A DNA stretch of 64,000 bases from Diploscapter coronatus (GCA_964036155.1 OZ038423.1:6029249-6093248); one strand, 5' to 3'; numbered from the stretch's first letter, positions 24,401 through 38,925 are shown. The notes: generated by a model from the sequence alone, not told the origin. Program-made: numbers and translations.

Positions 24401-27400
24401 TAAATTTCAAGAAAAAATGACTCCAATGATCTAAAATTTAGCTTGTAAAATTTCTTTTCCAATCAGGTATGAAACTAAAATTCGAAGTTTACTTCTTAAT
24501 TTTATGAGGACGACCTTTATTTTTAATTCGAAGCTCTATCTTTTCCATTTAACGATTTTCCTGCCTATTGATCGAGAATTTACGAATTAGTCTAAGATTC
24601 AACTTTTGAACCATCGTAGTCTCAGTGTTCGAAGCTTTTCATGTCATTTCAAGATGATCTCTAATCTTTCCTACAAGATTTTGTTTTGTAAGCTATGCAT
24701 TTGTTATCTTAGATTTGTCTAAAGCTATCATTATCATAAACAAACAGGGAGTGTGATGAATAACGCCAATTTTCGAGAAAGAAAACGCGAATAGGAGAAT
24801 TGATATGCCATTTTTAGTAGGATCTACTTATTATAAAGCAATGATCAAAACTTTATGCAGTCTGATAGAAAAGTCAAATCCATCAAAACTCTTGCTAGGG
24901 CATATGCAGAAACGAGTTAAAAAGTAGCATTAGTACTTCCGGAAATTAAACAAATTTACTGATTCTTACTTCACTGCGATTCTATCCATCTGAAGGTGAT
25001 TATCCGCTTAGAGGAAAAATCTCAGAAAATTTCAATGAGTTCTCGGTAAGAAGGAGAATTGCAGGAACCTAAGAATTGCTTTGCATATTCCTACTTCACT
25101 TCAAAATATCCGCGATATGCAAGTTGCTAGTTGTTGAAAGTTCTTACCTGGCTTGATGTTTGGAGCATATTAAATTTGCGGCATAAAGTGTTCTGCCTTT
25201 GATTGAATTATCCGCTCATTTTTGACTAAAGTTATTTTAGACCTGACACTTTACGAGAATCATAACTGATAATCGAATCTCAGCTATCAAACGACCAAAC
25301 ATACATTCTATTTAGAGTAACGATTTTTTTCAGAATAATGCTGTTTGAATTTTAGCAATCGCATTAATGCATTTGGATCTCGTAATTTGTATCTAAAGAA
25401 TCAATTCAAAGGTTCGGACACTTTGTTCTATTGCAATATATCTAATTTAGAATATCAGTAGGTATATACAGATTCTGATTCAAGTGTTTCAAATCATAAT
25501 TTATTTTATCCTGCGCAACACCACTTCCCTTTACAAATTTCATTTTTTTCATAAAATCACATCTCCATGATTTCTTTAGACTTTGCTTTTGTCTTTGCGT
25601 CTAACAACTCTTCCAGGTTTGCCGGCTCCATTCCTTTATCCAAAGTGTGGATTCGATCAAATTCCCGTTTCCCTGAATTGTGCCACCTTCTCATTCTCCT
25701 CTTTCCCTTCCTTCCTCAAGGGATCCTCTCTCTTCCTCCTCCAACCATCACCACATGCGTTGAATGGAGACTGCCTCAATTCAGCTTGAGATATTCCAGC
25801 AAAAACTGAAAACTGCCGGGAGCAGTGTGAAAACATTCCATTCTAACCTTTAGTCACTACCATTCTCTCTCACAACTGATTGTTAGTCTTCCCCTTCTCA
25901 TAGTGAATTCTGATCGCTTCTGCTTTGTGGCAGCTGTCGACGATAATCTTTTGACTTCAGGAATAACTCGCAGAAGAAGCGGGCAGGCAATCGGAAGGCA
26001 CAGGGACTGGGCAAGCCGAGCAGTAAGGCGGATGGAGGTGGCAGATACGCAGAGGAGGCTGACGGAGAGATGCAACTGATCGAGAAGGCTGTCGATCTGA
26101 GGGGATCTCAGGTATTCTTTGATGTGAAGGGAGAAGGGCTAGAGTCCAGGCAGTCAGATCGGACTAGAGGCAGCTCACGGATCTGCCCGAAGGCTATAAA
26201 AACAGCAATTGATCTAGTGCGGGCTGTCACATCTTAACAGCTCAGCATCTTATCAGGCATCAGCCAGTGTATCTTATTTCTTTCATATTCTCTCAATCTC
26301 CTCATCATTTTCCGAGCTATCTATTTCTTCGGCAGCCTGAATAGCTTCAGCATTTCAGCAATAATCCTCCCGGATATTCTCATTTCTTTGTTTCCAACAT
26401 TTCGAGAATTACATTGGCATGAATAGATTTCGCTTGTCTTATAAACTCCTTCCGCTCAACTCTACAATAAAGAACTCTAAACTCATGCTCATTACACATT
26501 CATTGCGCATGCGAGATTCCTATCTTAAATGCTATTATATTTTCATTCGAGATTGGCATTTTTAACGATGCTAAAAAATGGAAAATGATATTTTCAGGGC
26601 AAACTTCTGATCTGACTGTTTGGATTCAGAAAAGAATATGCTGAACTTTATCTTTGATGTAATAAGAACGAAAGACATTTGCTGGAAAAGAATAAATTCT
26701 GCGACTTTAGATCCTGAACATTGACTCGTATCAAGCGATAAAATGGCATCGACGGTTGATGGCTGTCGCCACTGTCCTTGCGTGGGTGGGTAATTTAAAA
26801 TATTAATATGCAAATACGTTAATAAATATGAGTCTTTGATCTCATTTCTAAATTTGGACTAGCATATTGTTCTTCTCAAATTTCGTTCCTGGTTCTATTA
26901 TTTCAAAATTCAGTTTTATCTTTGATCGTAAAACTCTAAGAATACTTCAATAACACTTTCCTGATAAATATGATTTAGGTTGGTTTTATAATCTACGTGG
27001 TAGCTGTTTTTATTCCGAAATGGGCTACAATTTCATTCCGCAATATAGAAGGCTTTGATGTGTCTGTCGATTTGGGTGTTTGGGGAGAGTGGAGGGGTAT
27101 AAGCAGACGGAAGGCTAAGCCCACGGGTAATTAACGAGAAATTAATTAGGCAAATATTTACTTATCGAAATTTAGTCGAATGGTTCGCTCATTTCCCTTC
27201 GCCTCCTGACAACGTTCTTAGGCTCAATATGCCTGAATTAAATCGTGGGTTTCACCGTTTAGTAAATCGAAATTTACAAAACTGCATAAAATTCCATCAC
27301 AGTTAAAAAATAACGATTTGAATTTTTCATCATATGACATGTGGACGTTCTTCACATGAACAAGAAAAGCTAGGTTAGAACATGATAACTTCTTGAAAGT

Positions 27401-28577
27401 ATTCAACATACTTGGAGAATTTTTGCATGAAGGCAAATCCAAGTTTCTTCTGAAATTTTCTTCAGAGTGGCAGAAGATTGGCAACCGAAAGAGTAGTTGC
27501 AATAGTTGTATATTGTTGCAGACGAAATAGTATGTAGAAAGAAACTTTGCTGTAACAAACCTTATCCTATTTCACAAGCAACAATGCTACGATGCAAAGT
27601 CTTTTCCAAATAATCAAGAAGATTTTAGTCTGATCTGAATGACAAGAGAAATTTATCACTGAAATTGTCACCATTAAAATCGTTACGGTAACGAGAGTTT
27701 TTTCCCAATCTTCAGTGTAAAGTTTTCGCATTTTTGCAGAAAAGATATCAACTTCTTGTCCACTATAAGTTTTGTTGACTGCAAAGGCGACAGAGTGACA
27801 CTTTAGCCACTCTCCTTTGAAATTCAATATGCAAGTAAAAGTAAAGGTCATTTTGAAAATCAATAAAAATATAAACGAGAAAACATTTTAAAATCTCACC
27901 AAAAACCACAGTTATGATGAATACGATATTTTCAGATTACTACCGAGCCCAAGCAGTGATGTGTATAATCGCGATGGTGATCTTCCTTGGCACGAATCTG
28001 CTCGCCGTTTACACTTTCTTCCATCATCGATTCATTTACAAGCGATTGACCGCTGGACTTTATGTTATAATAGGTTTGTTAAATAATTTTGTTCTTCTTC
28101 TTCTTCTTCTTCTTCTGTATTATGTTGGAAAGATCAAGAAGGAGTTTCGATTCCAATTTTCCAAAACTCATTTTTTCATGGAACTGCTAGTTAAGTTTGG
28201 AAATGGCAGGAAATATTATAGGGCTTATATTTAGCTATCACCATATTCTGTAAGTCTAAATAGTTTAGGCTTCACGATATTCGTCTCAATAGAGGTTCTC
28301 ACCAACAGTGTGAATGCTTGGAATAAAGAAGCTGCGGAGAAGTCGCTGACTGATGATTTTGATTACGAGAACCATCAGTCCATTGGAATCTCTACTCGAT
28401 TAGCTCAGGTAATGACTTACTATTTATTAAAGCTTCGATGGATAAATTTAGGCATCTATGGTGATAGCATTCATTGCTGCAATCATCTTTCTGCTCGGCT
28501 CTCACAAACAAAAGGGTGACAAGGCGGCCACTACAGATTTGGAAATTGAGGACAGACCAATTCACGTTGGACGATGA
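21460..28577 (+). CDS. Four-helix (tetraspan) claudin/PMP22-like membrane protein, 5' end not found
   Basis: Exons: 21460-21569, 25974-26111, 26979-27126, 27936-28073, 28269-28408 and 28452-28577, phase-consistent and ending HVGR-stop. The cytosolic N-part is charged (RGTDYLIESFGREARKLL; KKRAGNRKAQGLG). Four hydrophobic segments follow: VGFIIYVVAVFIPKW; AVMCIIAMVIFLGTNLLAVY; GLYVIIGFTIFVSIEVL; SMVIAFIAAIIFLLG. Between helices 1 and 2 is VDLGVWGEWRG, which recalls the G-L-W signature of the first extracellular loop of claudins, PMP22 and TMEM47/VAB-9. The two loop cysteines of true claudins are absent. Such proteins organise junctions or modulate channels at the plasma membrane. The first exon starts in mid-codon, so the start codon lies upstream. 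The introns are large (4.4 kb and 0.8-0.9 kb). AATAAA signals follow at about 28605 and 28620. Tetraspan topology is firm; the subfamily is not. Confidence 0.7.
27480..27607. repeat. Palindromic MITE copy D (ACGAAATAGTA family), in an intron of the claudin-like gene
   Basis: Starts GGCAACCGAAAGAGTAG and carries GCAATAGTTG and GACGAAATAGTATG, closely matching copy A read on its - strand. The right arm (CCTATTTCACAAGCAACAATG) is an imperfect inverted copy of the left. No clear target duplication. It lies in the intron between exons ending 27126 and starting 27936. Confidence 0.65.
28092..28116. repeat. (TTC)n microsatellite in an intron of the claudin-like gene
   Basis: About eight perfect TTC units directly after the weak donor at 28074. 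Being pyrimidine-rich and intronic it may affect acceptor choice; otherwise an ordinary microsatellite. Confidence 0.8.
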
Positions 28578-31500
28578 AAATGAACATAGATGATTCGTTT
28601 GGAAAATAAAATCCTCATGAAATAAATTCCCTGAAACAAACACAGAACATCTGCGACTCTATTCTGATGTTCAATAATCTCATTCGCACATTCGGGTTCG
28701 TTTAGAGATCTATAGATTTACGAAGAAGAACCAAAGATATTTTTATCGACTCGATACTCTCAAAAATGACTTCCTTCCTTCGGTTATTTTGCTGATGCAT
28801 GTTATTTTTAATCAATATTTTGTTACTTCTTTCAATTGCTGAATGCCAGTCTAGTCATTTGCAGTTCAATTTTCGATTATGAAAATTGGTGCAATATTTT
28901 TTAATCAAACTCTCTTCCTCTGCAGATATTTTCGACAGCTCACTGTAATTTCATGTTTAAAAGAAATTTAGACCGCAAATAACGCTTACTGTATGTTCGT
29001 GACTTTACGTAAAAATTTCTATACTTACCAAAGTTTAATTAAAAATCAAACTTTCGAATAAATCAATTCAACACTTATCTAGAATTACTGAAAGATAAAC
29101 TTTAACCTATCGTTTATCAGGAGAATCTGTACTTTGGCACTTTCTTTATCCCTTTTCCCGCTCATCTCAATTTCTCCGTTTACCATTCTTACAGTTCAGT
29201 TCACGTTCTGACATCATTACGGTCTCTTGGTCTGTTCGGTTTATGTAAACTTATGCGTCTTCCTCTCGATTCACGTGTAACAGTAATTGGAAAAGTTGTT
29301 TATTTGGTTGGAAAACTGATTGAAATAGAAAGGGAAAATGAAAAAAATGGTTTGGAGTTGAAGAGAAACCTAAACAAACCCAACGAGTTTCGGAATGAGA
29401 TAGTTACTGTGAGAGAGAGCGCGATGATTCGAGCCAGAAAGACGCTCTTCATCTCGAAGAGAATCGTGACGCAGTTGATCTTCGACAAATCACCACGCTG
29501 TCTTCCCAACTGCAAGATTGCGTGAATGAACCGAACTATTTCATGATTGACTGAAGTCGAGCAACGATGAGGCTAAAATTAGCAATGTGAAATTCATAAA
29601 TTCAGAGTGAATTCAGAAAATGATAACTGTTTCGCTACCTCACATAATTTTATTGGTTTTAAGACTGTTCAGAATTTGAACTAAAACATCTCTTATCAAT
29701 TCGAATAATTTAAAATTTATCTCATTTGAAGTATCATTATAGCAATAAGATAAACATTGTCATATTTTGTAGTATATTAAATCACGGTGGACAATGAATA
29801 TTCTCGAAACTCACATTCATTTTAGTTTATTTCATTTATCTTCAATTTTATATTGAATTTGAAATTACTTTGGAATAATTTTTTGTTGTGATTGAAGTTG
29901 AAATATAAATTCTTAATCCATTCAGTATGTTCATTATGCAGAAGCATTTATTGTTTAATCATATTAAAAAACTGACAACTAGAAACTTGAAACTACTCCT
30001 TATTTATTTGAGTTTTTTCTGCCATAAAATTTACGATAGAGTTGGTTGTAATTCGATTTACTTAACTCTGATCTATGTGTATTGTGATTTGAACATTTAT
30101 GTTGGCTCTCTATTTTTCGGATGATAGAAAATAATAAGTGTGTTCGATAGGATTGTAAATTCAGAAATTTCGAAATGCGTGGAATCATGAAAACTATAAT
30201 TTCTTGTCATCAATCATTTTTCTATTCTATTTCGTATGATTTTCTCATTCTAAAAATTGTTAGAACGAAAATCTTCTAATCGTTTCAAGACATCGCTTTC
30301 ATAAAATCATGTTCAAGGATTTCATGAGATTATCCCAATAACTTTAAGCTCATGTTTGAGGCATGCGATCTTCCACGCGATATAATATGTGCATGCGATG
30401 ATGATAATCAGTCGGCATTATTACGCCTTCAAAATATCCCCATTGCAAAAAGTGTTAGAATATTCACTCAAATGACGAAAATAGCCAATATATTCTTTCA
30501 GGAGTTGAGCTAGTCAGAGTTTGTGCTCAGCTGCGTTGCAGAGTAATTTATCGCGCTAAATTGGGAAATGATGCTTATTATTTTTTCATGGGGAGAAGAA
30601 TTTGCAGCTACCCTTTGCGATTCTTACGCATCTATGAATTCGCTCAGTTCTTAGACATTCGGGCAAACAACAGTAGCCTCGTCCCTTAGTGAATTGGTGC
30701 AAGTGCAGATGCAAAATGGTCTGACGTAGAGAGGGGACGTCTGAAAAAGTCGACGCTGAAAACTGCTGAAAGGCCTTGCGCATTGAACGTTCTCACTGTT
30801 TTCTGACTTGCTGATCGTCACGAAAACAGCCGACTGTTGCGTGCAAACTTTGCACTTTTCAAAGATCGCCTTCTGTCTCACCACGTCACTTCGCAAAAGA
30901 ATATTTTTCTGGGCAAATTGGCAATGTGGCAAAAATGCGGTGTCGCAGCATCATGAAAGAATGCAAAGAAAAATTGAAATCAGTTCGCTATCTTCTCCTT
31001 GCTCTATAAGTTATTTCATAATTTTGTGAAGTTGCGATATTTCTAATTGCTATTTTTCTGCGATCCAACTTCCTTCTTTAAGAAACCAAATTTCTTACTT
31101 TTATTATGCATAATATTCTCAGAAAAACTGCGCATGGGAAACTAGAATATTGTCACAAAAGCAGAAGGAAAAGTATTTTCAGTTTTTTTTTCATTCAGAA
31201 AGTTACTTACTTTAAGAAAATGGAAAATATGACCAAATCACATTTTGCCTGTTTATCGATTCGAAAAGCATGTCTATCTAATTTAATTCTTATTATCTTT
31301 GTTTTAACGCAAGTTATTTATGTTTTCTTCTGTCATTTTCAAGGCTCGATTTCCCCTTGCAACTCACGGCGCAGGTTTGTCGGTTTTATGGATATTCGTC
31401 TGCAGGACTGCGGTGCGCACGAGGATCGAGAGGGTTGAGTGTCGGTCAACAGGAAGACGGAGAAAATCGAAGGAGAGCGGAACGGAGAAATGGCGCGAGC

Positions 31501-34500
31501 GAACCGATAAACAACCGCAAAAGCACGAGAGAGAGGGCGCAGATCTCTCTTCCACAGGTCTATTCCTCATCGGTCTGTCTCCTCCATTTTCGCTCGATAG
31601 ATTCCTCACATCATCAAATTCGAATGACTCAGGTCGCATCGAAGAGGAAGTCAAGCGATATGACCGATCGCTGTGCTCAAACAAATCGAATCACCTTTTC
31701 TTTTCTGCTTTTCAGACAAACAGTGAAACTAATTTCATTTCTCATCATTGATTTCACTAATCCTTTCTGACCACAATTCATAATTTCGGATAGCAGAAAG
31801 TTTATATTTTGATCTGATATCATGGCTATAAAGGAGAAAAAGGTCTATACATAAACTATTTGAGATTCCAAAAAGCGAAAGAAAATTCCCACCTAAACTT
31901 TCAGAAATAGAAACGGTCCTAAGTTTGTTCGGAAATATGCGAGAAACTACTTTCGTGCAGTCCTAGCGAGAGAATATTTTGTAATTCGTACTATGTTTCC
32001 TTAAAATTAATATATGTTATGTTTTATATGAAACTTCAACTTTGTTACAATCTTACAAACATTAATCTCTTCATGGTTTGTATTATTGAAAAGGTAGTTT
32101 AACAAAGAAAATACTTAAATTTTATCACAGAATATGATAAATATTCTACGATAGTATGTCTTTCCCTGATCATTATTTACTATCCTCAAAACTTTGTTTC
32201 ATGAAGCTAAAATTCGAGATTCTTCTGAGTTAGATTTCAAACTTGTTTGTCTAGCTTCATAATCTTTTGTTTTTGATCGTAGCTGTTCTCGCAAAGCAAC
32301 TCGTGAGTTATTAATATCGGTTACTTGTTGACGTGTCTTTCAACTGAATTATTCAATTTGCTACTTATTGCTTTTCAATGTTTTCATTTATGAAATGTTC
32401 GAACATTTCCCCTGTTTCTTTGATTTTTTGAGCTGTTTGCGATTGAAAGAAGTTATCTGCGTCGTTCTCGAGGTGGTTTTCGGTAAATAAGGCCAGGCAG
32501 GGGGAAAGGCAAGGGAAGTGGATAGGATAGAGAGTCGGAGGCTTCTTCATCGCTGGAGGTCTGAATTGGACCCTTCGTTCCTATGAACAGCGCGGGTTTG
32601 CTCAAGGCATTTCTCCCGACCTCGCTTATTCACACGAGCATTTATTCATTATGGGGAGCCCTTTTCTTTCAAAGGATCTCGCCTCAAGGCACAGAGGGAC
32701 TAGAGTGTTGTGAGTCCAGAGGCTCAACAACCTCTTCGCCCAGCACCGTGCTATGCACCAATCCTGGATTACTGCTAATTGAGGCAGTTGCATTTTTGGA
32801 ACAGAATGAAAGGGAAACTGAGAGAAGCCTGAAATTAGTTGAGCTGTTAGATTCCCACACAGAAACCAGCAGCCGCAAAAATAATTCATGTATTGGGTCG
32901 AAAGGTCGCTCTTCGCTTCGATTCCTTGGACTATTTTGTTGTTGTAATTGAGCAAATAATAATTCCTATATGTAAGAGTGAGATTCCGTCTAATCTCCAA
33001 TCTTCTTTCTGATTTCTTGATTTCATATCAGCACTAATCCCCTGCAAAAGATTATGCCTAATAAGTGACCACACAATAGTCTATTTTCGAGTACAAAGCA
33101 ATAAATACTAATCCTTATCCAGTCAACCCCCTACTTATCCCGTTCTATACTTTTGATCTAAAGTTTCAATTCCAACTCCCACAAATTATCATTATACACA
33201 TTAGAGAACGAGAATGGATTATCGCAAAAAAGTCTAATCTTTCATATAATGGAAAACAGGACAAAGCTCATTCTTCTATGAATATCAAAGTGTAATCGGA
33301 TCCATTTTCGAATAAAGAAAATTTTCCGAATATAAAATCGGCTCCGTGCAATAATGAAATTACCTCGCACAATCGGAGATCAAAACGAATATTAACTGCC
33401 CGCATTTTTACAAGCGTTCCTCCTTTTTCCATTTCCCTCTAGCATTTCGAACGGCATTCCCAAGGCAGCAGAGAACGGACAATAGTTTTTGCCTCCCGAA
33501 TTTTGCCTGAAAATGAATCCCCCGTCCCTTCCATAATGGAGTGCATATTTCACGTGTATATCATGTTACCCGAATGTTTATGGCGAGCAATAAAAATACC
33601 ACTAGTCTGTATTATTTTTGCTTGAAATGTCATTCAGAAGCGCTGCTTGCGTTCAGAAGATCATAACAGCATTGCCTGGAAATTTGCTCGAATTTCTCAT
33701 AAGGTGTGCTCAGTTTAGATTAGTCATCAGAATTAGCATGATAGGAGTAATTCTATTTAATTTCTGGAAGCTAGATAGGATCCACAATGCAACACAACAT
33801 GTAGTGATACGAACTTAGCAAGTTATCCTCGATCTCCCCCCACGCCTATAAATAGCCCCATTCCTCATTTGATCCCGTATTCATGTGCTGTTTTGCCATC
33901 ACTACAAATCGATAGCCATCAACTAGACCCTTCTTCCATTTGCACGCGTGATTGAGCGTGTTTCTTGGGGGTAAACATAAAAATTCACAAGAATTTAGGC
34001 CCCGACAGTGATAGTCCCTGCAGCATCACAAGAAAAAATTGGGCGACCACTCGACATTAGTGGTAATGTCTTTTCGAACCTATTCTGGGGAGAAAAGCAC
34101 TTCCATAACCAAACTTGGAAACATTCTTTCAGAACTCCTAGTTTTTAGTGGTTTTATTGATCACTCATTGATGCGTAAAAACACATTATGATGCACATTA
34201 TCGTGTTTTGCTGGAAAATAGAGATGTCTCTCGACTTATTTTAGCAGATCTAAGAATAGCACATGAGAGAAGGGAGAAGATACGCGAGACGTGCACTTTC
34301 CTCTCTCAATCTTCAGCACGTGCTGTTTTCTGTTACTTGTGGTACTATTTCTTTCACTTCACAGGGTTGTCAACTTCTCTCCGCTATACACAAATACACA
34401 CATTTTGCGTTGTCAAATGATTTGTTCCTTCATTACTTTGCGTCTCTCCGATTTTGCGTGAATAGATACAATCCCTCTCCATTCATCTGCAAATCTGGGG

Positions 34501-37500
34501 ATCAATAGCCAGTCACACAAAGTGTAGAGAGAAAGGATGCGGATGGAATGGGTTGTGTGTCGTTGTATTCGGCACAGCACTCATCCTCTTTGCTATTTCA
34601 ATCCGCCCAGCCGCCATTTGCTGCTGCAGAGGCTGAAACAGCGGATGAGGCTGCAAATTCACATGGGTGCTAATGGTCACGTGGGATTGTCCACTGGTCA
34701 CAACCAGAACACAGAAACAGAAACAGGAGGACAGAGAGAGGATGATCCTTCCAATGCTTTGGAAATAAACAACTTTTGAAGAAAATAGAGAAGGCCCCAT
34801 AGTTTATCATTAGAAGGTTAGAGAACAATAGCTCTGATTAGATTTGGAAGCCTAGAAATCGAACGAGTTTTATACAAGATAAGAGTTCGTCGACAAGCGA
34901 GGAGCTTATCGCAAAATGAAAGCAAAATATTTGTAGTGGGTGAAAAAATCTTTTTAGCATGCCCAATTGAGTCCATCTGTTGTATACGGGCAGTTACCTC
35001 AATCTATAAACCAATTTTCCCAATATCTCATTTCTCATGTGATCCCATTCTCATTATTGTCACTTCTCTTGACATGAAACAAACACGCTGTGGAAGTCAA
35101 CGACACCGCCAGACCACCGACCTACACATTTTCATCGAACTTTAGCAGTTCAGCATCAAAAACTTGCTATTAATTTATTCCGCAAGTCAAAAATCAGATA
35201 GTAATCACAATGGGCGCACAAATAACCAGCTGCTCGGCTGTCTTATCCCATCGACCAATTCATCGGGGTTCTGCAAAATAATTGAGCCTCCTGAATCTGC
35301 TATAATATTATTTTGTGTTGTTTCTCTGCAGATTTAGCAGCTGAACTTCATAATCAGCCAACAGCCTAACTTCTTCATTCAGTCATTCAGTTCTTTGCAG
35401 TTTCTTCAGTGCCCCAACCCTTACTTTCCCTTTTGCTCGCTGCGTCGGCAGTATGCACTTGGCAAATTGCACTGCATCGCAATGCATCTGCTGCTGCCTC
35501 TATCGTGTGTTTATGCGCTTCTCTGTGTGTAACGTATTATTAGCACAAAGACAGAAATCGAGAGAGAAAGAAAGAGAGAATCGGAGGAATTGCGGAAGAG
35601 CGCAGGAATACCGATCTGACGAGCAATGATTGGTGTTTGCGAGTTGCGAGGCTGGGGGAGTAAGGCTCGTGCATGGCACGTACTTGCCTCGGCCCGCTCA
35701 GCCTGCGATTCATGAGCTGTCTACACTGCATTTACATGCTCTATTCCCTGCTCTCTGCATATTCTGTTTGCCCCCTTTCCATCTTCCTCTCGCTCGGCAG
35801 GAAAACGTCGCATATGCTCTAGAAGAGGAATGTCTTTGAATAGCATAGATGCGAAAAACACAATCCTCCAGCTGTTTGTAGTTTGTTTCCTCCCCTCAAA
35901 TGCAAAGCCAATCCTTTTTTCGAAACTCATTAGTTCGTCGTTGGCAATGCTGCATTTCTGCATTAGCATTAAGAACGTGTAACGCACCCCCTCCACTTGA
36001 CCATCTTCAGTTTCATCTGGGACTATAGTTTTTTTTGTGTACTTTGTCCTCGTTTTTCATCGACTGAATCATTTGATTTGCCCGTCTCTTTGTCTTCAGC
36101 TGCAGCAGCAAAACAGCCCTTTCGCTTTGCAATTCAGCAGCAACATCCACGTGGGATGGGCGTGCGCTTACACACTACAGGGACAAGGAGGGAAGCCTGA
36201 AGCGCGCACGTTTTGCGAAGAAAGAGAATGAAGAAGTAGTAGGGCTGAGGGTGGAAGAACGAGGAAAAATGTGACAGACAATACGCAATGCGGGCAGACA
36301 GAGTGGTTGTCGTCCGCGATCGAGGCGCGATGCAAGCGATGGAGACGCCGCCGCCGCGTGCGCCCTGCGTCAGACGTGCACGCTCTCCTTCCCCCTTTCC
36401 CTCTTCCATTCCACTTCTCGCCTCTCCCCCTCGCAGTCACTTTTTCTCTCCCAGTGTACAGTGCTTCAACGTGAGCGAAAAGCCTCTAAAAATGCTAAGT
36501 TTAGCTCCTCGGCTTATCGAGTTGACATTCACTGATCTAGCCGATATTTTTTACCCAGATCTCTGAAAATGAATCGGCGAAATAAACAGGCGCTACCTGC
36601 TACTAGCGCTTCCAAAGTGATATGAAAACCCGCTGAGCTGCAGGATTTTAAGTTTATTCAGCTTTCCGAAAATAAACTGAACGTACTTTGATATTATCAC
36701 ATACCTCAACGAATTTGACGTCTTATCTCTTGTTTGTGCTCTTCTAATCTTGCACATAAATAGACTTTCATGTGTTCTTACAGTATTCCTATGAAAATTT
36801 AATTGAAGTCTTTTTTTCTAAGTGTAGGGCATCAGTGAACTTTCTCTTTTGGTAGTTCACTCTCTTTATTTCCAGCTGCATTCGTTTATGTCTGTGAGCG
36901 ACAAATTTCAATGAAGGAAACGTGTCCAGAAGCCGAATATTTTTCTGTAGTCTTTCATTAAAATGGGCCACTCGCAGCGATTTTGCGTGATGCTTCGCGT
37001 TTCATTGAAAAACCAGGAGAGTCGGGAGAGAGACGGACGGTCGAAATGAATTTTCATTATTCATTCCCATAAACCATTCGGCTTGTATTTGAGTGGTTTT
37101 TTTTTGTAGCTTTCTCAATTTGTAGTATGCTATGTGCATTTCGATAATATAATTTTATTTCACCTCTTGCATACATCTCTGCTGATATTTACTTCCTACT
37201 TTCATAGTATAATTTTTATGTAAGTAAGGTGTTTTTTTCTGGTTCAAAGTGAACACACACACTTGCATTCACGTTTCTTTCTTTCTATTCTCTGAATACA
37301 AACCGTGCGTCTCGTCTGCGTCCATTCCTCTTTTCTGCTTTCTGCTGCTTCCCTATCTCCCTCTCGATCGAACTATGCCCGGTTTCGTCATCACTTTTCC
37401 CTCCGACGCCCCGCTCCTCGCCTTTCTTCTTCCGAACCGCCGCTCCGAACAACACGAAACTGCAGCGCAGCAGCAGGAAAAACGAGGGAGACGACAATTT

Positions 37501-38790
37501 CTCCTCTTCGTGCTATCGACAGTCGTTCCCTTTCAATTCCCTCACTCTTTCACTTACAGTCGCCTACCGCTCCCCTACCAGTTTCACTTAACCCCTTCAC
37601 TCCACTCCTCTACTCGCTACCCGTTCACTTACAATTCACATTTTGGTGATCAGTCAATTTGCGTGCCATTTCGTATCTACTTCTACCGCATGGTGCAATC
37701 AAAATGATGCTACTCATTGAGTGATGAAGTTGACATGAGTCAGCGCTATCAACTTATTTCAGTGAGATAAAGCCAGCTAGAATCTCTTGCCCCTCCAACC
37801 CGCCTTTATTCAAACAATATCTCCCATTCAGTTCATGGATTATCTGGATTATTTTCGTGGGTCATCAAATATATGGGCACTTCCTTTTTCCATTGACGTC
37901 GAAAGCTCGAAACCTTTCTTCCAACCCAATTCTCTCATAAACAATTTTTGATCAGATAGCGAATGTTTCTTGGCATTACCAATTCGGATTGTTTGTCCTG
38001 AATCTCCCCTTCTGTCTGGCTTTCCCCATTGCTATTTTGGATGCGGGAATCCTCGATGAAAGCCTCGGAAAACACTCTTCCTCCTTGCCTCTGCCTGGAA
38101 TGGCTGGTGGCTCTGCCGAAGCAGAAGATCAATGGATAGAAGGAGCGTTCTCTGGGCTGCTGTTGTCCTGCATCCGCGCGTCTTCGTCCTTCAATCTCCC
38201 CTGGGCTCATTCCTTTCCTCCCGCCCAATATGTCGGTGGTTCTAGTTCTACTTCGGCGACTACAGCGCTCTCTCTAGTCCTCTAACTCAATTCTCCCTCC
38301 TCCTGCATTCCTGACTTTTCGACCTCTTTCACCTCGGACCTGCTATTTGCTTCTCTCGTCTCTCATTTGTCTCTTTCCCTCTTCTATCTCCTTCGGGATG
38401 GCCCCATCCTCGCGTGCAGTAGTCCAGCCGGGTTTCCTTTCCTCCCGTTCTCTGTCATCTCTTTCGTTCTCTCGGTCCTCTTCCACGCGGCACTCACGTG
38501 GACATCCCTCTTTCTCTCACTCTCTAACCGGGAGTGAAAAGAGATGGGCCGTCCTTAGTGCCCTCTGTTTGTCTGGCTTTCTTCATTCTTCGTCATATTT
38601 CGGCCTCTAAGACAGGGCCATTCCTTTCTCTCCCCTCTCTTCAGTCCGCGCCTTCTCTCTATGTACCCCCAACAGCCCTAAGGTTCAACGCGTTGCGACA
38701 GCGCGTTCTCTGTGCTGGGGGTGAGTCCGTCGAAAGCGAGCAAGGAGGAAGGGCTGGTGAGAGGCAGAGGCAGCAGAATAGACAAGCGTG
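28578..38790. other. About 10 kb without a convincing gene; distal upstream region of mdl-1
   Basis: The first part (28.6-34 kb) is AT-rich with scattered short frames and no exon chain that I could join. From about 34.2 kb the base composition rises in G+C, with long pyrimidine-rich stretches (37.3-38.7 kb) and four CACGTG E-boxes (34317, 34678, 36148, 38495). No tRNA-like A/B boxes and no rRNA were seen. The change of composition toward the mdl-1 start suggests a large regulatory region rather than unseen exons, but single-exon or RNA genes cannot be excluded. Confidence 0.4.
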
Positions 38791-38794
38791 CGAT

Positions 38795-38801
38795 TGTTTA
38801 C
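38795..38801 (-). promoter_or_regulatory. FOXO/DAF-16 binding element (GTAAACA) upstream of mdl-1
   Basis: TGTTTAC on the + strand, the reverse complement of the consensus DAF-16 element GTAAACA, 517 bases before the mdl-1 start. A second copy is at 39214-39220. In C. elegans mdl-1 is reported among DAF-16 targets, which makes this pair of sites worth noting. One 7-mer alone has little weight. Confidence 0.4.
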
Positions 38802-38889
38802 TTCTCTTTCATTCGAAATTTCTCTCTATTTCTTCATCTTTTTTTTGTGTCTGTCTGTCTTTTTGCGAGAGGACCCCTAGCATACACAC

Positions 38890-38925
38890 TACACTCGCAC
38901 ACTCACACTCACACTCACACTCACT
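38890..38925. repeat. (ACACTC)n short tandem repeat
   Basis: Several tandem ACACTC/CACACT units in the pyrimidine-rich DNA about 400 bases upstream of the mdl-1 start. No further function is visible. Confidence 0.7.

Noticed and set aside
28235..28249. A 15-nt microexon (A-I-T-I-F) in the claudin-like gene
   Set aside because: It would leave an intron of only 19 nt after it, too short to splice. Joining 28073 directly to 28269 keeps the frame (VIIGFTIF) and is simpler.
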